DNA from: Deltaproteobacteria bacterium
GTDB taxonomy: Bacteria; Desulfobacterota; Desulfomonilia; Desulfomonilales; Desulfomonilaceae
Direction: 5' to 3'
Assembly (NCBI GenBank): GCA_016875095.1
Contig: VGSG01000046.1
Coordinates: forward strand, 1 to 33,249
DNA length: 33,249 bases
Positions within the stretch are counted from its first letter, which is position 1. The number at the start of each line of letters is the position of its first letter. Positions 16,241 through 24,652 of the stretch are shown one piece after another. The notes below the pieces were generated by a model. It searched no databases and was not told the DNA's origin. It saw only the letters and a list, made by a program, of their open reading frames with translations. The position numbers and the translations under genes are program-made.

Positions 16241-17074
16241 TCACGCTCCCTTGAACTCTCCTTTTCGTTTTTGCATGAATGCGGCCATAGCCTCAAAGAG
16301 GTCTTCGGACGGCATGATCATACTGGACCTGGCCGCGTTGTAGTCCAGGGATTCTTCGAGCGCGGCTCTTTCCTGGAAGAGGAAGACCTCTTTGGCGCCC
16401 TGCACCGCTAACGGCGGATTCGCGGCGATCTCCAGGGCCATCTCGCGGGCAGCCGTCTCCAGGGCTTGAGGATCCCCGCACACGTGGTTCACCAACCCGA
16501 TGGACCGGGCGTATTCTGCGTTGAAGCGATGCCCTCGAAAAGCAATCTCACGGGCGAAACCTTTGCCCACAACTCTCGGGAGCCTCTGCAAGCCGCCCAC
16601 GTCCGTGATAATAGCCAGCGTAGCTTCGGGCAGCGAAAACACGGCATCTTGAGAGCAGATGCGAATATCGCAGCACAGCGCCAACTCAAGACCCGCGCCG
16701 AGACAGTGCCCCTGTATCACCGCAATCGTAGGCTTGGCGAGCCGTTCCAGCCGGGTGTGGATACCCTGAATCCTTCGGACCGTCCGATAGAAGGCCATTT
16801 TTTGAGTAGCGCTCGGTTGCCCGCTGAGGGCACCCACAATTTGGTTCTCCGGGCTCAAGTCCAGTCCCGCGCAAAAAGATTTGCCTGCGCCTTTCACAAG
16901 CACGATCCGCGCTTCCTCATCTTCTTCGGCTTTGGCTATAGCTGCGTCCAAAGCGCGCCAGAGGTCTAGGTTCAACGCATTCCGCTTATCAGGCCTGTTC
17001 AGCGTCAGTGAACCGATCCGATCCTCGCGATGATAGGTCACGAGCGCATCGTGCATAGGATCTTCCGTGCTCAT
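16241..17074 (-). CDS. enoyl-CoA hydratase/isomerase (crotonase) with dienoyl-CoA isomerase-like active site
   Basis: 277 residues with crotonase motifs: the oxyanion-hole segment SFCAGLDLSPE, then GHCLGAGLELALCCDIR and SLPEATLAIITDVGGLQRLP. Both hydratase-type glutamates are present (GLELA and LPEA). In addition, Asp lies 8 residues after the second Glu in TDVGGLQRLP. In mammalian delta(3,5)-delta(2,4)-dienoyl-CoA isomerase the catalytic Glu196 and Asp204 have the same spacing and the same DVGxLQRLP context. It may therefore shift double bonds rather than, or as well as, hydrate. AAGGAG lies upstream of the ATG. It directly precedes the FadH-like reductase gene, which supports joint action on dienoyl-CoA; the reaction assignment is inference from motifs. 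Confidence 0.88.
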   Translation of the reverse strand: MSTEDPMHDALVTYHREDRIGSLTLNRPDKRNALNLDLWRALDAAIAKAEEDEEARIVLVKGAGKSFCAGLDLSPENQIVGALSGQPSATQKMAFYRTVRRIQGIHTRLERLAKPTIAVIQGHCLGAGLELALCCDIRICSQDAVFSLPEATLAIITDVGGLQRLPRVVGKGFAREIAFRGHRFNAEYARSIGLVNHVCGDPQALETAAREMALEIAANPPLAVQGAKEVFLFQERAALEESLDYNAARSSMIMPSEDLFEAMAAFMQKRKGEFKGA

Positions 17075-17199
17075 TGATTCTCCTTCGTCTTCGGTGGCGA
17101 CAACAGTTGTTTCGCGACTGTTTCTCCAGAATTATATCGGTAACCGTTTAGAGAGCTATATCTCCTTGCAAAAGCTCCCACTTCGTTAGGCTGTTTCCG

Positions 17200-19587
17200 T
17201 CATTCCTCAGCGTGCAGGCCGTGCACGATGGGGTTAATTGGATTTCCGATACGTCTGCCGAGCATCTCCCGATCCAAGGCGGCATTCACCCTGAGATCCA
17301 TCACGTGGCGCTCCAGCGACGGAATACGCTCGGATGTAGGGCGCGCTCGTTTGAGACACTCCAGCAGCGTCTGGTGGAACTCCAGATCCTTGCCCTGGGG
17401 AAGCGTTTCGATGAGCCCCAGAGCCACCTCAGCCTTGTCTATGTGCAAAAGGCATTGGACCCGTTTGAGCTGAGCGCCCGCAACCTCATCCAAAACCTTC
17501 TCGTAGTACGGAAGCGCCCATGCAAACTTGCCCGTATTCATTAGGGTGTCGGCAAGGGCTTTGAGCGCATTGGGCTTCTGCTCCAGAGTTCGCGCCAGCT
17601 CCTCCACGACCTCACGCTTGCCCAGCTTTGCCGACTGGTGAGCGAACATGAGGAAATGGCTCGGGGTTTTCGCGAGCGCTTGAGGGTCGGCGCGCCTCAG
17701 CGCCAGATAGTAGAGGATCTCGTTTTGCTCTCTCAGAGTGTCAAGGTCGGAAACGGGATACTCGTTTTGGATCTTCAGGTTCCTCACCTCGTCGATGGTT
17801 GTCGCCTCAACGGACTGAAAGACCTTATGAATTTTTGCCTGAACTTCCACCGTCTTCCCGCGAAGCTCCTCCTGAGCGTAATCATCCGGAAAGACGAAAT
17901 CGAATGAGATGTCGTCACCTTGCCGCGCGCCGAGAAAACCTTCTTCAAATGAAGGGAGCAGCAGGCCTCTTCCCAGTAATACATCCCAAAATTTGCCCGA
18001 AATGCCCGTAAAGGGAACTCCTTCCAGAAAACTACGGGAGTCGAAGATCACGCGATCCATAGGCCCAATGGGGTCCTTCGACTCCCTAAAAAAGCTGAGC
18101 CCGGATATGACCTCCTGGAGAGTATCTTCTTGTCCGTCGGCATGCTTTTCGAGCCCTTCAAGGAACTGAAGCAGTATGTCAAATTCTTCCAAGGCCGAGC
18201 TGGCCAGGGCCCCGTAAACATAGAAGCTGGTCTCGTCTTCGAGTTCGCGCCGGTTCTCCAGAAGGAAATCGAGCACATCGAAGATGCGTTGTTTGAAGTA
18301 AACGTCCCGTTCCATCTTGTCATTGGCCAGGACCCAGATGTTCCTGACCTTCTTCAGGTCCTGCTTGGACATGGTTTCGGTTTCGTATTCATCTCCGACG
18401 GCCATGTATTGAGGCCGGTACTGGGAAAACGGCCGGAACCCCCATCGCAGAGGGTTTTTTTCGTAGATTGACCCGAAGTAGAGTTGCATCTGCTGGGATC
18501 CGGAATTGGACTGGATCGGAATGCCCAAAGACTTAACGAATTCCAACGTTTCGCGGGCCGATTCCACGGTCTCTCCAGGTAAACCGAAAATGGTAAAGAG
18601 CTCTGTCTCCATGCCCAAGGATTGAGCAGCCTTCACATTTTCTCGGAGCTGCTCCAACACGATCTTCTTGTTCGTGCCCGCAAGCACTCCGGGACTTCCT
18701 GATTCGAGACCGAACGCAATCGTGTCCGCGCCTGCTTCTCGCAGTTTCTTAAGAAGTGAAGGGTCAATCAGGTCCGACCGAGTCTGACACCAGAACGGCG
18801 TCTGAACGCCGCGAGCCAGCTTGGTATCAAGGAGCCGTATGGTGCGGTCCCGATCTTCCGTAAAATTGGGATCCGCGAACCAGAAGCGTTCGATACCCTG
18901 TCCCGCGAGCAATTCCATCTCGGCCACGGTGCGCTCCACTGAATGGAATCTCACTTTCCCGCCGCAGACGCTCGGAGTGATGCAGAAGCGGCATGCGTGG
19001 CTACACCCTCGGGAAGAGAGTAGAATGGCGGTATCCTTCCCTTCCAGATTCAGCAGCCCCGTCAGATACGGGGAAGCATATGCATCCAAGTCAACCGGAG
19101 GTTTCGGTCCCGGGCCGGTGTCTACAATGCGGCCCTCGCACCGGCACACGATCCCGTCCACCGTTTCCAGCGGGTCATTCGCTTCAATAGCCTTGGCCAT
19201 CGCGGCCGTTACGGGCTCGCCTTCACCGTGAACCAAGATGTCAACGTCTTCCAAATGCTCCAGAGCCGAAGGCGGCATACGCACCGCCTGCGGACCGCCG
19301 AGGATAACACGGATCTTTCGATGCCTGGACTTGATATAACGGCAGAGGAAGCGGATGCGATCCATTGTGCTCCGATACGCGGTGAAGCCGATAACAGCCG
19401 GATCGATACGTCTGATCCACTTCTCCAGTCCGTTCAGGCTGAGAGGACGGCCGCGTAGATCGTCAACAATGATTCCGTCCCAGCCTTGTTCCTTTAGCGT
19501 GGCCAGGACGTAACCCTGAGATATGGGTATGCTCTCCGAAGACTCGGGGCCTACGTCGTGATTCACATTAATAAGGAGAAAGGTCAT
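17200..19587 (-). CDS. cobalamin-binding radical SAM protein with helical-repeat C-terminus
   Basis: The ATG at 19587 gives MTFLLINVNHDVG, the usual first strand of a B12-binding domain; a TTG/ATG pair at 19632-19635 would add 16 residues, and neither start has a strong ribosome-binding site. The protein has about 795 residues. A cobalamin-binding-like Rossmann domain (about 1-150, no DxHxxG motif) is followed by a radical SAM core with C195-x3-C199-x2-C202 (RGCSHACRFC). A region without recognised motifs follows, then about 170 residues of TPR-like helices. Such class B radical SAM enzymes are often methyltransferases or C-C bond-forming enzymes. The substrate cannot be told. It lies 125 bp before the crotonase gene on the same strand and may belong to that unit. 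Confidence 0.85.
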   Translation of the reverse strand: MTFLLINVNHDVGPESSESIPISQGYVLATLKEQGWDGIIVDDLRGRPLSLNGLEKWIRRIDPAVIGFTAYRSTMDRIRFLCRYIKSRHRKIRVILGGPQAVRMPPSALEHLEDVDILVHGEGEPVTAAMAKAIEANDPLETVDGIVCRCEGRIVDTGPGPKPPVDLDAYASPYLTGLLNLEGKDTAILLSSRGCSHACRFCITPSVCGGKVRFHSVERTVAEMELLAGQGIERFWFADPNFTEDRDRTIRLLDTKLARGVQTPFWCQTRSDLIDPSLLKKLREAGADTIAFGLESGSPGVLAGTNKKIVLEQLRENVKAAQSLGMETELFTIFGLPGETVESARETLEFVKSLGIPIQSNSGSQQMQLYFGSIYEKNPLRWGFRPFSQYRPQYMAVGDEYETETMSKQDLKKVRNIWVLANDKMERDVYFKQRIFDVLDFLLENRRELEDETSFYVYGALASSALEEFDILLQFLEGLEKHADGQEDTLQEVISGLSFFRESKDPIGPMDRVIFDSRSFLEGVPFTGISGKFWDVLLGRGLLLPSFEEGFLGARQGDDISFDFVFPDDYAQEELRGKTVEVQAKIHKVFQSVEATTIDEVRNLKIQNEYPVSDLDTLREQNEILYYLALRRADPQALAKTPSHFLMFAHQSAKLGKREVVEELARTLEQKPNALKALADTLMNTGKFAWALPYYEKVLDEVAGAQLKRVQCLLHIDKAEVALGLIETLPQGKDLEFHQTLLECLKRARPTSERIPSLERHVMDLRVNAALDREMLGRRIGNPINPIVHGLHAEE

Positions 19588-19732
19588 AGGTTTTGCATCC
19601 GAACCGCGTGCGCGTTGAGCAGGGAGCGGCATCAACGCACGGCTTGCTCAGACGGGCAGAATAGCATCAAACGCCCTGTGCTCACAACACCTCATATTGA
19701 CGGCCTCAAGCACAAACTGATAAACCCATGCC

Positions 19733-20035
19733 ATGAAGAAGATTAAGAGTCCTTACTACGCGCTGGTCTGGGTGGGGATATGGACCGCGGCGCTTATCTG
19801 GTTTCTCACATCCGGCATGTTCACGTTCAGCGAGAATGTGGGCCTGGTGGTGGTATGGCTTGTCCTGGTGGGCGTCACCGTGTGTCTGCTGGTCCAGTAT
19901 TACCGAAAACAGCCTCGAGGCGCCTTGCAAGCCAAACCGGCGACTCCCACGACGCCGGCCCTGAACGCGCCCTGCCCGTGCGGTTCAGGGAAAAAATTCA
20001 AACGTTGCTGCGGCGCAGCGGCGCACGGCGCATGA
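19733..20035 (+). CDS. small membrane protein with C-terminal SEC-C zinc motif
   Basis: 100 residues. Two hydrophobic segments (about residues 8-28 and 35-56) predict two membrane helices with both ends cytoplasmic. After a Pro/Thr-rich linker comes CPCGSGKKFKRCCG (about 81-94), the SEC-C zinc-binding motif known from the end of SecA and many small proteins that contact ribosomes or proteins. A SEC-C motif fixed to a two-helix anchor is less common and suggests a membrane-tethered adaptor. It is transcribed divergently from the radical SAM gene and followed by a strong hairpin, so it is probably monocistronic. Confidence 0.75.
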   Translation: MKKIKSPYYALVWVGIWTAALIWFLTSGMFTFSENVGLVVVWLVLVGVTVCLLVQYYRKQPRGALQAKPATPTTPALNAPCPCGSGKKFKRCCGAAAHGA

Positions 20036-20060
20036 CAGGAGGGTATTTTGAAAGAGTTGG

Positions 20061-20100
20061 CCGAGGGAAACTTTTTTGATTGCAAAAAAGTTTCCTCCGG
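20061..20100. repeat. strong hairpin element (12-bp perfect core) after the SEC-C gene
   Basis: The arms 20066-20077 and 20084-20095 are perfectly complementary around a 6-nt loop (GATTGC), and the pairing extends outwards to 20061/20100 with one mismatch and one wobble. The A/T-run core gives a T-run in either strand, so it may act as a bidirectional transcription end. Similar GGAAAC-T6/A6-GTTTCC hairpins look like dispersed elements of this kind of genome. Confidence 0.65.
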
Positions 20101-20227
20101 CGCCCCCTTCAAAAAACGCCACCTGGCGAGCGTCAACCAACGTGATCAAAGCAGCCGGTGTTTGCAACAAGATCTGTTGGCGCTAGAGATGAGGTCCCGC
20201 TAGACCGCGGGCGATGCCGCGCAGTAG

Positions 20228-20247
20228 GGGCGCAATTCATTGCGCCC
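20228..20247. repeat. short palindromic repeat (8-bp stem, TTCA loop)
   Basis: GGGCGCAA and TTGCGCCC form a perfect stem around TTCA, inside a GTAGGGGCGCAATTCATTGC segment of the type often dispersed in bacterial genomes. It lies just upstream of the QueG-like gene, 27 bp before its proposed start, so it could influence its leader. The stretch 20101-20227 shows nothing else. Confidence 0.5.
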
Positions 20248-20274
20248 GGGGCAACGAAGAGTGGAGAACAGGAC

Positions 20275-21066
20275 GTGGAAACGGACAAACTCAAGAAATT
20301 CGCTCATGAGTGTGGCGCAGACTTGGTGGGAGTCGCGGACCTCGCGCTTGTCAACGGCGTCGAGACCGAGCCTGCCAACCTCCTGGAGGGCTATACAAGG
20401 GCCCTGAGCATGGCGGTTCGGCTGGCGGACGGGGTGATCGACACCATCCTGGATCAGCCCACACCCATTTATCAACAGCATTACCTCAAAGTGAACGCTC
20501 TGCTGGATGATATCGCGCTACGGGTCTCGCAGTTCATTCAGCAGGAGGGCGGGAAAGCGCTCCCTATTCCCGCGTCCCAGCTCCTCGACAAGAAAAAGTG
20601 GACCTCGTATATCTCCCATAAAGCAGTGGCCCTCGCGGCAGGCCTTGGATGGCAAGGAAAGAGCCTCCTGGTCGTGAACCGCTCTTTCGGTCCGCGGCTC
20701 CGATTGGTCACCGTGCTGACAGACCTCCCGCTGGACCCCGATAGCCCCGTCAAAAACCTTTGTGGGAAGTGCTCAGCCTGCGCGGAATCATGCCCGGCTC
20801 AAGCCATCAAGAATGTGAACACCCAGCGCCACTACAAAACTCGCAACGAAGCTTTGCATTTCAACCGTTGCGTCAAAAAGGTTACCAAGGAGTTCCCGCA
20901 ACTCCCCTTTATCGACAGCCCAATATGTGGCGTTTGCATTAGAGCCTGCCCCTGGGGCGCGCGAAGGGCGAGCGCGTATCACACCAGTTCGCTTTCAAGA
21001 AAAAAGAAGGGGGGAATTGTTTCTTCACGAGCGGTCGGGCCAGTCTCTGAGGGTGAAACTTGGTGA
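20275..21066 (+). CDS. double [4Fe-4S] protein, epoxyqueuosine reductase (QueG)-like
   Basis: A GTG at 20275 with GGAG 9 bp upstream gives 263 residues starting METDKLKKFAHECGADLVGVAD, which matches the start of the QueG/DUF1730-type domain; the open frame further upstream runs through a repeat and is ignored. GWQGKSLLVV and the strand VTVLTDLPL precede two ferredoxin-like clusters: C163/166/169/173 with C-P, and C199, C218/221/225. QueG uses cobalamin and two [4Fe-4S] clusters to reduce epoxyqueuosine in tRNA. This protein is shorter than QueG (about 370 residues) and lacks its C-terminal HEAT-like part. A different reductive role is therefore possible. Its 3' end overlaps the convergent gene by 42 bp. 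Confidence 0.75.
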   Translation: METDKLKKFAHECGADLVGVADLALVNGVETEPANLLEGYTRALSMAVRLADGVIDTILDQPTPIYQQHYLKVNALLDDIALRVSQFIQQEGGKALPIPASQLLDKKKWTSYISHKAVALAAGLGWQGKSLLVVNRSFGPRLRLVTVLTDLPLDPDSPVKNLCGKCSACAESCPAQAIKNVNTQRHYKTRNEALHFNRCVKKVTKEFPQLPFIDSPICGVCIRACPWGARRASAYHTSSLSRKKKGGIVSSRAVGPVSEGETW

Positions 21067-21588
21067 GAGCAGTTCCAGCAACTTGCGAAGCTCAAGCCGG
21101 TCCTCCTCGGAAATGTCCACTATTTCGAACCCGGCCACGTAGTTTCTTTCTGCAAGGTCTTTACGAGCCCAGCGGCAAAGCGCATAGAATTCGAACGGCC
21201 TGATGTTGTGAAATTCCTCGGTTTCGACTCTCAAGAGCCTGATCTCGTCAACCTCCGCCTTGATGCCCGTTAGTTGAACTTCTGTGTCGGTGAGATCCTG
21301 AAGGTAGCATTTGGTGTCAGGCTGGCCTACGACTTGAATCGATACGCGGTCCTCTATAAAGTCCCTCGGCAGATTACGCAGGTCTTCAATCGCGACGGTG
21401 TCATCGTAGAGCGTGGAGCGCGACGCGAGCTCCGACGGACGAACGGCCTTGGCGGCAAGCAGCTTGCGGAATATGCTCTGGAGGCCCTTGGAAGAGAGCT
21501 TGTACTTCTCCATAAGCTCTGAATCCGGCATACCGGATAAGATATCATCCACGACGTCTTTGGCCCGGATAAGTCTCTTCTGAGCCAT
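21025..21588 (-). CDS. helix-turn-helix protein with PilZ-like C-terminal domain
   Basis: 187 residues. The N-terminal part (about 8-45), with DILSGMPDSELMEKYKLSSKG, looks like a helix-turn-helix in which the second helix follows YKLSSK. The C-terminal part has beta-rich segments and ends in YVAGFEIVDISEEDRLELRKLLELL, reminiscent of PilZ-like domains, but the RxxxR c-di-GMP motif is not clearly present. It starts inside the last 44 bp of the upstream radical SAM gene, so it is translationally coupled at the end of the dcw transcript. A regulator tied to cell envelope or surface behaviour is plausible; binding of c-di-GMP is doubtful. Confidence 0.65.
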   Translation of the reverse strand: MAQKRLIRAKDVVDDILSGMPDSELMEKYKLSSKGLQSIFRKLLAAKAVRPSELASRSTLYDDTVAIEDLRNLPRDFIEDRVSIQVVGQPDTKCYLQDLTDTEVQLTGIKAEVDEIRLLRVETEEFHNIRPFEFYALCRWARKDLAERNYVAGFEIVDISEEDRLELRKLLELLSPSFTLRDWPDRS

Positions 21589-23323
21589 CAGCGCAATCCT
21601 CCCCGCCTTGACTCGTTGTTGGAATCAGAATCCCCCCTGGTTGACTTTTACCAGAACTCAGGGATTTAAGGTAGATCTCCCGCAATCTTTTTCTTGAGAC
21701 ACCGTGATTCACCACGTCCCACGGGAAGATCTCGTTGTAATCGCGTTCCCGCAGGGCGTAGAAAGCCGGACCAAGCTTCTCCTGCTTGAAAACGCCGGCC
21801 CATCGTCCTTGCTGGGATGCGACCCTCAGTATTGCAGCCGCGATTCTTCGGTCCCCGCGCGAAAGCACGGCCTGACGCAGCGCCTCACGGGGAGACTCGA
21901 CACGGAGCCCCACATTGGGGGTCTTGGCCAGGGCTTTCCTCAGCGCGGCGATCTTGCGCTCCAAAACCGGGCCGGAGGCCATGCCCGCCCATTGGAATGG
22001 TGTCCAGGCCTTTGGCACAAACGGGTTGACCTGGACGCCTATTTTGCCAATCTTACCGCGCGGCCTGGATGCGCCCACGAAGACCGTGCGACTCTGTGTC
22101 ACGAAGTCCACGATCTGATCCACATCCTCGTCCGTTTCCGTAGGCAGCCCGATCATGAAATAGAAACGGATATTCGGGATACCGGCTCCAACCAGTTTGG
22201 CCACAAGCTCGTGGAAGCGCGCCGACGGAATTTCTTTCCCGATGACTTTCTTCAGACGGTTTGATGCGACTTCCGGCGCGAGGGTGGCGATCTGTTGCCC
22301 TGTTTTGGCCATAAGTTCAATGATTCGCTGGGAGAGACCCTCGGGACGAATCGAAGACAGGCTGAACGCGCCCCCGCGGTCAACAATCCACGTAAGGATC
22401 GATTCCAGCTCCGGGTGTCCCGCAAGATCGGATCCGATCAGGCCGATGGAGCGACTTTCGGCCACGGCCTCTTCCGCTTCCCTGCGGAATCGGTCAAATC
22501 CGGCATAACGGACGGGGAAATGGATCCAGCCCGCCGCGCAGAACCGACAGCCGCGACCGCATCCTCGGTTCGTCTCCACCAGCAATGACTCGCCGAATTC
22601 AGAATCCGGCGAAAAGAGGACCGACACGGGGACCGGCGAGCGTTTTGAGCGCCGTTTGGCAGCGCTGACGGTCCGGGGGAAACCCGGTTGAGGGTCAATA
22701 GCATGGATCAGGCCTGAATCCGCGAACGTGAACCGATACGCGGAAGGCACGTACACCGCGGGCTGGTCTCGAAACTCGTTAAGGAGCGCAGCCCGGTCCG
22801 TCGGACGGCTCCCGGGACGAAGCCGGAGTTCCTCAATTCGGTCAAAGAATCCTGTTTGCGCCATTTCCGGATCATCTTCGATTTCTCCAATGAAGATCAG
22901 ATCCATAAATGCCGCGAGCGGTTCGGGATTGATCGAGACCGCAACCCCTCCCGCGACGATCAGTGGATGGGATGGCTTCCGGTCTTCGCTCAGGGGCGGG
23001 ATGCCCCCTACGGACAACATCGCGGGAACAGCGGGGTAATCGTTTTCAAAGGACACGGAAAAGGCGATCAAAGTGAAGTAAGACAGAGGCCTCGCGTGCT
23101 CTTCAGAGAGCAAGCGGCTTATGGCTCCGCCTCGGCGAGCCACGGTTTCAGGGAGGAAGAATCGCTCGGCGGAATATCTCGGATGTGAGTTGAGATAATG
23201 GTAGAGGCGCTGAAACCCAAGATTCGCCATGCCCACCCGATATGCGTTCGGGTAGACGAGCGCCACGGGAAGGGAGGCGCGCGGTCGTCTACGGATTGCT
23301 CCCGTCTCCCGTGGTCTTGTCAT
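21545..23323 (-). CDS. radical SAM protein of the B12-binding type, co-transcribed with ftsZ
   Basis: The ATG at 23323 lies 8 bp after the ftsZ stop and gives 592 residues; the open frame that extends into ftsZ is rejected. The N-terminal domain (VALVYPNAYRVGMANLGFQ, then VAGGVAVSINPEP and FIGEIED) resembles the B12-binding-like domain of the radical SAM family often called TIGR03960. The SAM core has C255-x3-C259-x2-C262 (RGCGRGCRFC). Members of this family are often encoded next to ribosomal, cell-wall or rRNA/tRNA genes, and most have no known substrate. Its position directly behind ftsZ is consistent with expression in step with cell division, though it may only reflect operon placement. 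Confidence 0.85.
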   Translation of the reverse strand: MTRPRETGAIRRRPRASLPVALVYPNAYRVGMANLGFQRLYHYLNSHPRYSAERFFLPETVARRGGAISRLLSEEHARPLSYFTLIAFSVSFENDYPAVPAMLSVGGIPPLSEDRKPSHPLIVAGGVAVSINPEPLAAFMDLIFIGEIEDDPEMAQTGFFDRIEELRLRPGSRPTDRAALLNEFRDQPAVYVPSAYRFTFADSGLIHAIDPQPGFPRTVSAAKRRSKRSPVPVSVLFSPDSEFGESLLVETNRGCGRGCRFCAAGWIHFPVRYAGFDRFRREAEEAVAESRSIGLIGSDLAGHPELESILTWIVDRGGAFSLSSIRPEGLSQRIIELMAKTGQQIATLAPEVASNRLKKVIGKEIPSARFHELVAKLVGAGIPNIRFYFMIGLPTETDEDVDQIVDFVTQSRTVFVGASRPRGKIGKIGVQVNPFVPKAWTPFQWAGMASGPVLERKIAALRKALAKTPNVGLRVESPREALRQAVLSRGDRRIAAAILRVASQQGRWAGVFKQEKLGPAFYALRERDYNEIFPWDVVNHGVSRKRLREIYLKSLSSGKSQPGGILIPTTSQGGEDCADGSEETYPGQRRRG

Positions 23324-23331
23324 GGATCGGG

Positions 23332-24549
23332 TTACAGATCGGCCTGCTTGCGCAGGAACGTGGGAACATCGAGATCCTCGCCTCCTTCCGCGCAATAGTC
23401 GTCAACGAGGCCCAGGTGGCGGCTGCTTCTTTCCCTCTTAGATTGTCGAATAAATGCGGGGAGCTGCACGTCTCGGTTTTCGCCGGGGATAATGGTTTTC
23501 GCGTGGTGTATTTCGTGCTCCATTTCGTCGTACTGGGCCGTCACGGGCCTGACAAGGTGTTTCCGTTCGTCGGTGGACGCTGCGAGCTGCACGTCTCGGC
23601 CGAATCCGGTTGCAATGACCGTGACGTTGACAGCGTCGCCCATTTCTTCGTCAATCACGGCGCCGAAGATGATATTTGCGTCGTCATGGGCTTCACTTTG
23701 GATGACGGAGATCGCGTCGTTCACTTCGGCTAAACTCAGGTTGGATGAGCCGGTTATGTTAATAAGGACTCCCCGCGCCCCTTCCATGCTTATTTCGTCG
23801 AGCAGAGGACTGCTGATGGCCATTCGAGTGGCTTCCTCCACGCGGCCTTCACCTATGCCGGAGCCGGCGCCCATGAGCGCGACACCCTTCTCGCGCATAA
23901 CGGTCTTCACGTCCGCGAAGTCGAGATTGATCAGGCCGCTTACGGTGACCAAATCGGCTATTCCGCGCACACCCTGGAGGACCACGTCGTCGGCCTTTCG
24001 AAAGGCTTCAAGAAACGAAATATCCTTCTTGAGTGAAAGAAGGCGCTGGTTCGGTATGATGATGAGCGTGTCCACCTCTTTTCGGAGGAGGTCGATGCCT
24101 TGCTCGGCCTGGCGCATTCGCCTTCTGCCCTCGAACAGGAAGGGCTTGGTTACCACCGCGACGGTGAGCGCGCCTATCTCTTGCCTGGCGATCCTGGCGA
24201 TTATGGGCCCGGCGCCGGTGCCGGTGCCGCCTCCCAGGCCCGCGGTGATGAAGACCATGTCCGAGCCTTCCAGGACATCCTTGATGGTCTCGTAGTCCTC
24301 GTTGGCCGCGATCCTGCCCACGTCGGGATCCGCCCCGGCCCCGAGACCCTTGGTGTGCTGGGCCCCAATCTGGAGCTTGATCTCCGCGAGATTGGCTCGG
24401 AGAGCCTGCGCATCCGTGTTGGCCGCGATGAAATCGACCCCCCTCAGGCCGGAACGTATCATGTTGGTCAGAGCATTCCCGCCTCCGCCTCCCACACCAA
24501 TGACCCGAATAAGAGCGCTTCGCTCTGAAGACACTTCGAACTCCAGCAT
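23332..24549 (-). CDS. ftsZ: cell division GTPase FtsZ
   Basis: 405 residues. The tubulin signature GGGTGTG and the N-terminal IRVIGVGGGGGNALTNMI are exact for FtsZ, and the C-terminal peptide EDLDVPTFLRKQ matches the conserved tail that binds FtsA and other anchors. FtsZ polymerises with GTP into the cytoplasmic division ring. GGGAGG lies about 10 bp before the ATG. It follows ftsA after a 103-bp gap holding an inverted repeat, while the next gene begins 8 bp after its stop. Confidence 0.98.
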   Translation of the reverse strand: MLEFEVSSERSALIRVIGVGGGGGNALTNMIRSGLRGVDFIAANTDAQALRANLAEIKLQIGAQHTKGLGAGADPDVGRIAANEDYETIKDVLEGSDMVFITAGLGGGTGTGAGPIIARIARQEIGALTVAVVTKPFLFEGRRRMRQAEQGIDLLRKEVDTLIIIPNQRLLSLKKDISFLEAFRKADDVVLQGVRGIADLVTVSGLINLDFADVKTVMREKGVALMGAGSGIGEGRVEEATRMAISSPLLDEISMEGARGVLINITGSSNLSLAEVNDAISVIQSEAHDDANIIFGAVIDEEMGDAVNVTVIATGFGRDVQLAASTDERKHLVRPVTAQYDEMEHEIHHAKTIIPGENRDVQLPAFIRQSKRERSSRHLGLVDDYCAEGGEDLDVPTFLRKQADL

Positions 24550-24612
24550 TGCCGGAATACCTCCCGCAACCGAGAATCACGAGCCAAGCAAACCTAATCT
24601 TCCGAATCCTCC

Positions 24613-24640
24613 TAAACCCCCTTTACTAAAGAGGAGTTTA
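24613..24640. repeat. imperfect inverted repeat between ftsA and ftsZ
   Basis: The arms 24613-24624 and 24629-24640 pair at 10 of 12 positions (including a G-T wobble) around a 4-nt loop. The surrounding CCTAAACCCCC / TTTAGGGGG context resembles dispersed palindromes common in related genomes. In the ftsA-ftsZ mRNA it would form a hairpin and could alter the ratio of the two proteins. Confidence 0.45.
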
Positions 24641-24652
24641 GGGGGAGGTTTA

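Noticed and set aside
20158-20274. Upstream extension of the QueG-like protein
   Set aside because: It translates a palindromic repeat and has no support; the family N-terminus begins at the GTG at 20275.
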